From the NCBI GenBank assembly GCA_046533095.1, contig JAJQRA010000014.1:93932-157931 (forward strand): a DNA stretch of 64,000 nucleotides, in the 5' to 3' direction. The notes beneath the pieces are model-generated. The model did not search any database. It was not told the origin of the DNA and saw only the letters and a program-made list of their open reading frames with translations. The stretch is from ZAX-1 sp046533095 (GTDB taxonomy: Bacteria; Bacillota; Clostridia; Lachnospirales; Lachnospiraceae). Shown one piece after another: positions 27,413-34,481 of the stretch. The position numbers and the translations under genes are program-made. Within the stretch, counting starts at the first letter, position 1. The number at the start of each line of letters is the position of its first letter.

Positions 27413-28195
27413 ATGAGAGTAGATGGTGTAGCAGACAGAGTGCATAGAAAAGTCGATCTTGCCGTACAGATATTGGATGATTTTACAGATTTGCCGATTC
27501 AAAAAGGAAAGGTGCAGGTTCGCATCGTTTCGGAGGACAAACCGCTTATAAAATCAGATGGATATTATATCTTTATGAATTTAAAAAAAACCAAATTAGA
27601 GGTGTGCATTACAAGCGCATTCTATTACCCTAGGATGCTTGCACTTGATTTGAAACAGTATTCGGACAATCCACCTTTGGTAAAAGTGCGTATGGTGCCG
27701 AATCGGACTTATCCGGTGCCATATGGGACCACCTGTATGCAAGGGACGGCTGAATCTGGAAGCCTGATACGAATTATTTGTCAAGATAAGGCAAAAACGG
27801 TAAAGTTGCTGTATGAATATGAGCGGCCAAAGCAAGGGGAATATAGCAAAATACATATTTATAATCCGGAAAATATGGAATTGGAAGGAAGATGGTTCTT
27901 TATTACCAATAAAGAAAAAAAGGCAGGCGAGTATTTTAGCATCAGTGGGACCAAGGCAGAGGAACCGGGTACTTACCTGCTTGCGCAACCTTTAAAAGAA
28001 AATTATAAAAAAATCGGAACATCCATCTATCCGGTTTATACTGGGCAGGCAGATGAGAAAGGAAAATTTTTCTTCCTGTTGGAGGAAAATTCCCTAAAAA
28101 CGTGCCAGTATATTTGCGAGGCGTTGGGAAGCAAAGTAATCCGAAAGGAATATGAGGTGCTTTCCGGAAAAATGAATGAAATAAATTTACTATAG
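27413..28195 (+). CDS. Beta-rich protein of unknown function in eCIS operon
   Basis: A 260-residue soluble protein without a recognised family. The first 90 residues (VDLAVQILDDFTDLPIQKGK then YYIFMNLKKTKLEVCITS) read like a small beta-sandwich of the carboxypeptidase-regulatory type often found in secreted or structural proteins. The rest alternates strands and short loops. It starts 80 bases after the tail terminator behind GAGGAAGAGGAG and precedes the PAAR-like gene. A baseplate or fibre accessory role is likely but unproved. Its stop codon lies inside the first copy of a 61-bp repeat. Confidence 0.55.
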   Translation: MRVDGVADRVHRKVDLAVQILDDFTDLPIQKGKVQVRIVSEDKPLIKSDGYYIFMNLKKTKLEVCITSAFYYPRMLALDLKQYSDNPPLVKVRMVPNRTYPVPYGTTCMQGTAESGSLIRIICQDKAKTVKLLYEYERPKQGEYSKIHIYNPENMELEGRWFFITNKEKKAGEYFSISGTKAEEPGTYLLAQPLKENYKKIGTSIYPVYTGQADEKGKFFFLLEENSLKTCQYICEALGSKVIRKEYEVLSGKMNEINLL

Positions 28196-28322
28196 TTTAT
28201 CAAAAGATGCAGCGCAGTTGGGATAAAAGGAATAGCATTTTATTCCTATCATATAGTTTATCAGAAGATGCAGCGCAGTTGGGATAAAAGGAATAGCATT
28301 TTATTCCTATCATATAGTTTAT
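28191..28322 (+). repeat. 61-bp tandem repeat after the beta-rich gene
   Basis: TATAGTTTATC begins at 28191, 28252 and 28313, giving two full units and a short third. Each full unit carries a small hairpin, GGAATA-GCATTT-TATTCC. The first copy starts inside the last codons of the upstream gene. Confidence 0.9.
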
Positions 28323-28363
28323 CAATTAGGAATAGGTGCCTTAGCAGACAGGGGGAATAAAAA

Positions 28364-28750
28364 GTGGGAATGTGTGTATGTGGAGGAGCAATGACGGCCT
28401 GCAGTTTTGGAATGGCCCCGGGCACCTTTATGGTATTGCCGGAAAATAAAGTGATGACGAGTATGCCGATAGCAACCATTATGGACAATAAACCAATGGT
28501 AAATATTTTGCCATTTGGCATGTGCAGCAGCATGGCGAATCCACAGGTGGCCGCGGCGACAGCAGTGGCATTAGGGGTGCTGACCCCCATGCCCTGTATG
28601 CCTGTCATATCGGCTCCCTGGGCACCGGGCAGTCCAACCGTATTGATTGCAAATAAACCGGCATTAAATCAAACGAGTAAGCTGATGTGCAATTGGGCAG
28701 GCATAATACAAATAACGAATCCTGGAACCACAAATATTCAGGTGCCATAA
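28364..28750 (+). CDS. DUF4280 PAAR-like spike tip protein
   Basis: A 128-residue protein, GTG start at 28364 behind AGGGGGAA. CVCGGAMTACSFGMAPGTFM is the classic DUF4280 N-terminus; the middle has the LPFGMCSSMANPQVAAAT block and the PWAPGSPTVLIANKPALNQT block. DUF4280 proteins are PAAR-like cones that cap VgrG-type spikes. Cysteines C4, C6 and C13 and later cysteines may bind a metal. It lies far from the spike gene, at the end of the operon. Confidence 0.9.
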   Translation: MGMCVCGGAMTACSFGMAPGTFMVLPENKVMTSMPIATIMDNKPMVNILPFGMCSSMANPQVAAATAVALGVLTPMPCMPVISAPWAPGSPTVLIANKPALNQTSKLMCNWAGIIQITNPGTTNIQVP

Positions 28751-28773
28751 AAGGAAGAAGGTTGAATATCAAA

Positions 28774-29805
28774 ATGCAAGTGCTGATCGGAATTATCATA
28801 GGCATCGGGGCAACGTTGCTGTGTATCGTGCTAGCGCAATATATTAGAAAGAGCAATAGTGGTAGGCACAAAAAAAAAGAATATGCTGATTTAAGCCAAA
28901 GTGCACAGGACGTACAGGGCACAAAAAAAGTGCAGGCTTTAAGCTATGAAAAAAATGCATGGAGGCTTCTTCCAATGAAACTGTTGCGCGTGATCGGGGA
29001 TGCGGATACGCTTGATTTTGCCTTAAATAGTACAAAGGAGATGCCTTCTAGCATAATGAGTGCTAATGTTCGGGACTTCTCCAACCATGCACGGCAGATG
29101 CAGTCAGAGGAAACGTATTATTTAATAAATCAAATCCTAGAGCAGTGTACGCCGCTAGTCTATGACTATGGTGGAGAGATAGGGCAATTTCAAGATGCCG
29201 GATTTGAAGCGATTTATCTAAAGGAATGTGAAAAGGTTGTGGAAGCGGCAATTTTGATGTGCGAACGAATGCAGAAGCTGGAACAGGAACGAAAAGAATA
29301 TAAAAATTTTTCAATCGGAATTTCGTATGGACTTATTCGGGTAGGGGTTGTTGGATATGAGAAGCGGATTTCTTTATCTACCATGTCGGTTTATATGGGG
29401 CTGGCTCAATATTTGAGGAAAGTAGCAGTCAAATATTATTCCAGAATATTGGTGACCGGAACTTATATAGAGCAGATTGCAGATTTTCAAACGAAATATA
29501 ATGTTCGCTTTCTGGGCTATATTTATATCCATAGCATTCAGGCAATTGAAAAAATCTATGATGTGTTTGACGGAGATCCGATAGAAGTAAGAAACCAAAA
29601 GAGAAAGACGAGAATTGTTTTTGAAAAAGGCGTTCGCCTATTTATTGAAAAGAAATTTGAAGAGGCACGTGGCTATTTTATTGAAGTGCTGAAAACAGAT
29701 CGCTTGGATCGTGCTGCAAAAGAATATCTACTGTTGTGTGACCAAAATTGGGATAAAAAGAAAGAAAAGGATAGTGAAACAAAGGTTTTTGTGGAGGAAT
29801 ATTAG
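28774..29805 (+). CDS. Membrane-anchored, probably degenerate nucleotide cyclase domain protein
   Basis: A 343-residue protein. Residues 2-22 (VLIGIIIGIGATLLCIVLAQ) are a membrane anchor. Residues about 90-260 resemble a class III adenylate/guanylate cyclase: IMSANVRDFSNHARQM aligns with the ADIRGFT strand and GGEIGQFQDAGFEAIY with the second metal site. The first metal-binding aspartate is replaced by asparagine (SAN), while the second (QD) remains, so catalysis is doubtful. The C-terminus is a TPR-like helical segment (KKFEEARGYFIEVLKTD). Start ATG 28774 lies behind AAGGAAGAAGG. It is the third membrane protein of the operon. Confidence 0.7.
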   Translation: MQVLIGIIIGIGATLLCIVLAQYIRKSNSGRHKKKEYADLSQSAQDVQGTKKVQALSYEKNAWRLLPMKLLRVIGDADTLDFALNSTKEMPSSIMSANVRDFSNHARQMQSEETYYLINQILEQCTPLVYDYGGEIGQFQDAGFEAIYLKECEKVVEAAILMCERMQKLEQERKEYKNFSIGISYGLIRVGVVGYEKRISLSTMSVYMGLAQYLRKVAVKYYSRILVTGTYIEQIADFQTKYNVRFLGYIYIHSIQAIEKIYDVFDGDPIEVRNQKRKTRIVFEKGVRLFIEKKFEEARGYFIEVLKTDRLDRAAKEYLLLCDQNWDKKKEKDSETKVFVEEY

Positions 29806-29807
29806 CA

Positions 29808-30728
29808 ATGGACAATAAGGAGAAACTGCAGGTGGGCTTTTTTGGCTATGGGACTAGGGCACTTGATGCCTTGATGGAGCACCCACTGTATGAAGTGAAA
29901 TATTTTATCGCTCCAAAAGCAAGGCTCTGCCAAGATGTATGGGATGCTTGTGAAAAATATAAAGGCAAACTGGAGTTCTCTATTGTCAACGATAAAAGGG
30001 AACTGGAACAAAAATTTGCGCAGAGGAAGGATGCAGATTCTTGGATTATGAATGCAAGCCCGATTATCCTGGATAAAGGGGTGCTAGATCAGGCGGACGT
30101 GTTTAATATACATCCGGGCAATTTAGAAACGAATAGAGGACATCATCCACATCTGTGGACGGTGTTGTTAGGTGAACCTAAGAGTCAGATTGTCCTTTAC
30201 AAGGTCAATGAAGAAATTGACTTAGGCGAGGTGGTTCACTTTGTGGAGATAGGCATATCGCCGGATGACAGTTCCTTAGATGTATTAAATAAATTGGAAG
30301 ATAGGATTCCGGACTTGCTAGATGCTTTTTATGAGTATCGGGTGAATCATGAACCGGGAAAGGGAAACGTTGTTGCCGGGACGTATCGTAAAATGTTAGC
30401 CTATAAGGATTATGAAATAGATATAGAGAAGGATGATTTCATTCAAATGAAACGGAAAATATTGGCTCGCGCCATGCACCGGGGTGCCTTCCTACAAACA
30501 GAGGGGAAACGTTACTATGTGGATCGTATATCGCTTGGGCACACTGACTACGAGTATGGGCAGGAGGAACAAAGCGAGTGTGAAATGGTGCAATCCTTAG
30601 ATGAAAGAGAAAAGGAAGGGTCATGCCTTAAAATAGAGGAAGAAAAGCAGACGATTCTATTGACAAAATCGCAGCAAGAGTGGGTAAGATTTCATATTAA
30701 CGCGATCGAAGATGGTTTAAAGGAATAA
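29808..30728 (+). CDS. Formyltransferase-like enzyme at the end of the eCIS operon
   Basis: A 306-residue protein starting two bases after the previous stop. The N-terminal 200 residues resemble the formyltransferase domain of Fmt, ArnA and sugar N-formyltransferases. The catalytic pattern is present: FNIHPGN gives N and H, and EEIDLGEVV supplies the aspartate. The C-terminal third is partly similar to the methionyl-tRNA formyltransferase C-domain but then becomes an acidic tail. A 10-formyl-tetrahydrofolate-dependent transfer is likely. The substrate is unknown; the tight spacing suggests it modifies something linked to the injection system. Confidence 0.7.
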   Translation: MDNKEKLQVGFFGYGTRALDALMEHPLYEVKYFIAPKARLCQDVWDACEKYKGKLEFSIVNDKRELEQKFAQRKDADSWIMNASPIILDKGVLDQADVFNIHPGNLETNRGHHPHLWTVLLGEPKSQIVLYKVNEEIDLGEVVHFVEIGISPDDSSLDVLNKLEDRIPDLLDAFYEYRVNHEPGKGNVVAGTYRKMLAYKDYEIDIEKDDFIQMKRKILARAMHRGAFLQTEGKRYYVDRISLGHTDYEYGQEEQSECEMVQSLDEREKEGSCLKIEEEKQTILLTKSQQEWVRFHINAIEDGLKE

Positions 30729-30737
30729 AGATGGATT

Positions 30738-30777
30738 TTTGAAATTTTGTTGCGAAAAACACCTTGCGTTGTAGGAG
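30738..30777 (+). repeat. Dispersed 38-bp element, copy 1
   Basis: The sequence beginning AAATTTTGTTGCGAAAAACA and ending GCGTTGTAGGAGG matches a second copy at 38489-38525 with about five differences. It lies just after the formyltransferase gene and before the substrate-binding protein gene. Confidence 0.6.
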
Positions 30778-30839
30778 GATACGAAATCTCTGGGATGAGG
30801 TTTCATATGAAAACAAGAGAAGAGACAGGAGGGGACAAA

Positions 30840-32039
30840 ATGTGGAAGAAAATATATGTGACAGCTATCGCTTGTTTGATGCTTTTTCCATTATATGTGT
30901 ATTTCTTTTCGAATAATACGCAGGCTACAGAGCAGGATATGCAAAAAGCAGAGAAATATTTTACGGTGGGCACCAGCCAAAGCAGCCCACAAAAAAAGGC
31001 GGATGGCAGCAAGTATACCATAGCCTATGTGGACATTGACCCATATCCGGCATCAGGAGAAATGCTTTATTACTACATAGACCAGCTAAAACAGCTTGGA
31101 TGGATTTCCTATGAGGGCGAGCTGCCCTTTGACCCAAAGGATACAGATGCAAAGGAGCTAATCTTTTGGCTAGCAGAGCAAGACTTGGGAGATTACATTC
31201 AATTTTCCAAGGAGGCTTGCTATTATCTGGCGATTGAAGATGAGGAAACTTGTGCAGATAGCCTACAAGGGCTGATTGATACAAAACAGGTTGATCTTAT
31301 TTTCTGCATGGGGACGTGGCCGGGGCGATTTGCAAAAGCATTGGAAAATGAAACAATTCCAGTCATGATCTATTTTTGTGTAGATCCGGTTGGGGCAGGA
31401 TTTGCAAAAGACTCCCAGTATTCAGGGGAGCCAAATATTTGGAGCCATGTAAATTATACGGTATACAATAAGCAGATGCAGTTTTATTATGACAATTATC
31501 CGTTTTCCAATATTGGGATGACTTATTATGATGAAACGGTAGCGGCTCTGCGGGCCTATCGCCAGGTGGCATTAGAGAATAAGTTCCAGATTACGGAAAA
31601 GCAGATTGAGACACTGAGCGACGAGTCGCCCGAGGCGGTTAAGGAATATTATGCACAGTTGGAAACGGTGTTTTCAGAGTTGATAGAACAGGGAATTGAT
31701 GCATTTATGCTGAATACGGATATTATTAAGGATCAGGATCGGATTGCTGAAATGTTGGAGCCATTTTATGAAGCGAATATTCCTGTCTTTGTACAAAACG
31801 GCGAATATTACGTAAAAAATGGAGCATTGATGACCGTCACAGCTAGTGATGCAAAAGAACAGGCGCCTTTTGTGGCCAATGCCTGCGCAAGAATGCTTCT
31901 TGGCGAGAAGCCAGGTGATATTAATCAAGAATATATTACCCCGCCTTACCTTAGCATCAATTTAGCGGTAGCTGATCGTTTAGGGTACAAGGTAAAAGAA
32001 GAATTAATTTTATCCGCAGAAAAACTGTATGATAAATAA
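30840..32039 (+). CDS. ABC-type substrate-binding protein (PF04392-like)
   Basis: A 399-residue exported protein. Residues 1-23 form a signal peptide or N-terminal anchor (KKIYVTAIACLMLFPLYVYF); no lipobox cysteine is seen. YTIAYVDIDPYPASGEML, LIFCMGTWPGRFAKAL and the PVFVQNGEYYVKNGALMTVT block fit the ABC_sub_bind family of periplasmic-like binding proteins. Start ATG 30840 lies behind AGGAGGGG; upstream in-frame ATGs lack such a site. No permease or ATPase follows. It precedes a sensor-MFS fusion and a PP2C-like protein, so it may deliver a ligand signal rather than feed an importer. Confidence 0.7.
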   Translation: MWKKIYVTAIACLMLFPLYVYFFSNNTQATEQDMQKAEKYFTVGTSQSSPQKKADGSKYTIAYVDIDPYPASGEMLYYYIDQLKQLGWISYEGELPFDPKDTDAKELIFWLAEQDLGDYIQFSKEACYYLAIEDEETCADSLQGLIDTKQVDLIFCMGTWPGRFAKALENETIPVMIYFCVDPVGAGFAKDSQYSGEPNIWSHVNYTVYNKQMQFYYDNYPFSNIGMTYYDETVAALRAYRQVALENKFQITEKQIETLSDESPEAVKEYYAQLETVFSELIEQGIDAFMLNTDIIKDQDRIAEMLEPFYEANIPVFVQNGEYYVKNGALMTVTASDAKEQAPFVANACARMLLGEKPGDINQEYITPPYLSINLAVADRLGYKVKEELILSAEKLYDK

Positions 32040-32061
32040 AAGTGTAAGTAGGGGGCAGACG

Positions 32062-34425
32062 ATGAAGATAGTAAAGAAGATAAAAGCGGAAAGCCATACG
32101 ATTATTGTGTTGGTTTTGCTGATGTTTGCAAGCCTGCTGTTTGTAAACTGGATTAGCAGCATGGCATTTAAAAATACATACGTGGAACTACAAGAACAGT
32201 ATCTCTCCGTCCAAGTTAAGGAGTTGATTCAGACAATTGAAACCTCGCTTAATTTTGGCAAGAATATCGAGAGCTATTATGGGATGGAAGATCTGCTTGC
32301 AAAGACGGGTGAGATGGGAGATGAGAATTTAGAGGCGGCAATCCTTAATGTAGAAGGAGAAGTGCTTTATAGCACCCTTTCAGATGACGGTGATGCTAGG
32401 GCATTGTTGGCTGCCCTTTATTCGAAAGACTACCAAAAAAAAATTAGTGAAGGCAAAGATATAGGGGAAAACCTACAGATTATTCAGGTAGAAGCATATC
32501 GAACTATGGTATTTCCGCTCTATAAAAATGAGAGCGAATTCTTGGGGCATATGGTTATTACATATCAGAAAGATGCTCTTTTAGCGAACCTTTCAAAGGA
32601 TGAAGAAAGCAACCATATTCCCTTTATTATTGGGATCATCACGGTTTGTGCATTCCTGATTTTGCTTGTTGTATTCGCATATGGCCAAGATCTGGACGCT
32701 CAGAAGAAGTATTTAAAACTTCTGCCGATTTCCACCGTTATGGCGGGGGTTTTGGTATTCATTGTCAGCCTGTTTTTGATTTACCAGAATAAATACAATG
32801 AGTTGATCCACAAAAATGCAGTATCTTCAGCAGAACTAGTTTGCGATTCCCTAAATGATTTGATTGAGAAAGGGTTTGAGCCGAGCAGATTGGATGATAT
32901 TACATCCTACATCAATAACAAAGTCCTCCAAAATGATGCGATTGGAAGTATCAGCATTGTGGAACCTTACTATGATTCTTTTGAATGGGAAGAAAGCGAG
33001 TCAGAAGATGAATTGGTCCACTTGCCAATAAAAGGGACGAACATCCGTATGGAGGTTTCGATCAGTGGGGACTACGTAAAGGGAAAGATTCAAGTGATGT
33101 CGATGACATTTTTGGCCTTATTTGTAATATGCCTGATGATTACGTATGAATTGTCATTTCTGGCAAGCATTGTAAAGGGCAGGATGGAAAAAGCTAAAAC
33201 GCAGACACAGGCGCAGCAGTATGGCAATGTTTCCACCTTTATACGTCTGTTTTCGTTTGTCGCCTATACGGGTATTTATACGAGTATGCCCTATGCGGCA
33301 GTCATAATGAAGAATTGGGGGGCAACCGTTTTTGGGCTATCTAGGAGTATAAGCGCATCCTTGCCGCTTACGGTAGAACTGCTCTGTGTTGTATTGGCCT
33401 CTATGCTGATTCAAAAAATCCATAGGAAAGATACAATAAGGAAAATTGGGATTTTGATTTTTCCATTTTTGATTTTGGGCAATCTGGCCTGTGTCAATGT
33501 ATCCTCGCCCTATATACTGATTTTGCTTCGGGCATTTTGCGGCATTGGCTTTGCTTTTTTGAAATACTGGCTGAACGCGCTTGTGGTTGCCGGTTCAGAA
33601 AGTGCGGAAGGCGTCAGCAAAAACTTTGGGAAATTAAACGGAGGATTGTTGGGTGGAATTACGGTAGGGGCATCGCTTGGGGCAATCTTGGCACAGGCAA
33701 TGGGATACCAGTTCAATTATTATTTTACAGCAATTATCTCAGCAATGATTTTGCTCATGTTCTTGACCTGTGTACCATTTAAGTTCCTGGAGCTTCAAAG
33801 AGCCCCTGTGGGTCCACAAGTCCAAAAGGATAAGAAGGACAAAGAGAGCATTTTTAAAGATCCAGTTGTGGTGAAGACGATCATCTTTGGCTGTATCCCA
33901 TTAAACATCGGACTTATGTATGTAGTGGCATTTCTACCTACCTATATGGATAGTGTTGGGCAGTCGGCATTAGCGACTAGCTATGCCTATTTGATTAACG
34001 GCTTGGCCGGCGTCTATTTAGGCAGCGTATTGACGAACATGTTAAAGAAAATATCGCTTAAAATGTCGGTGGTGGTAACCTTTATACTTTGTCTGGCCGG
34101 GATTTTAGTTTTAATTTTGGATTCCGGATTGGGCGTCATCTTTGTTTCAGCCGGACTGATGGGATTGTTTGATGGATTTGGAACACCAAGCGTTACGAGC
34201 TATTTTAATAATCTGCCGCAGGTGAAAAGAAGAGATGCCACGAGTATGCTGACATTGTTTAACAGTGCGGGAAATATTGTCCAGATATTATGCCCACTGC
34301 TTTACAATCTTTTAATACAGCCAAAAGGGCAGACGCAATATCTGACTATTTTTGGACTTTGTTATATTTTGGTTCCGCTGGTTTTCCTTTTCTTTATGAA
34401 AGAGAAAAAAGTCAAGCAGGCGTAG
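32062..34425 (+). CDS. Fusion of an extracytoplasmic sensor region with an MFS transporter
   Basis: A 787-residue membrane protein. A first membrane helix (TIIVLVLLMFASLLFVNWIS) leads into about 150 extracytoplasmic residues resembling a Cache-type sensor. Two more helices, a second outside segment and another helix (SMTFLALFVICLMITYELSF) follow. From about residue 400 the protein has about 12 helices in the MFS arrangement, with two six-helix halves split by the hydrophilic PVGPQVQKDKKDKESIFKD linker. The start at 32062 follows AAGTAGGGGG. Sensor regions joined to MFS domains are unusual; it may be a transport-coupled receptor working with its neighbours. Confidence 0.7.
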   Translation: MKIVKKIKAESHTIIVLVLLMFASLLFVNWISSMAFKNTYVELQEQYLSVQVKELIQTIETSLNFGKNIESYYGMEDLLAKTGEMGDENLEAAILNVEGEVLYSTLSDDGDARALLAALYSKDYQKKISEGKDIGENLQIIQVEAYRTMVFPLYKNESEFLGHMVITYQKDALLANLSKDEESNHIPFIIGIITVCAFLILLVVFAYGQDLDAQKKYLKLLPISTVMAGVLVFIVSLFLIYQNKYNELIHKNAVSSAELVCDSLNDLIEKGFEPSRLDDITSYINNKVLQNDAIGSISIVEPYYDSFEWEESESEDELVHLPIKGTNIRMEVSISGDYVKGKIQVMSMTFLALFVICLMITYELSFLASIVKGRMEKAKTQTQAQQYGNVSTFIRLFSFVAYTGIYTSMPYAAVIMKNWGATVFGLSRSISASLPLTVELLCVVLASMLIQKIHRKDTIRKIGILIFPFLILGNLACVNVSSPYILILLRAFCGIGFAFLKYWLNALVVAGSESAEGVSKNFGKLNGGLLGGITVGASLGAILAQAMGYQFNYYFTAIISAMILLMFLTCVPFKFLELQRAPVGPQVQKDKKDKESIFKDPVVVKTIIFGCIPLNIGLMYVVAFLPTYMDSVGQSALATSYAYLINGLAGVYLGSVLTNMLKKISLKMSVVVTFILCLAGILVLILDSGLGVIFVSAGLMGLFDGFGTPSVTSYFNNLPQVKRRDATSMLTLFNSAGNIVQILCPLLYNLLIQPKGQTQYLTIFGLCYILVPLVFLFFMKEKKVKQA

Positions 34426-34481
34426 CGGGAAAGAGTGCGATGCCGCAAGGTGTTTGTTGCGATGTCCAAAGGAGAGGCTAG

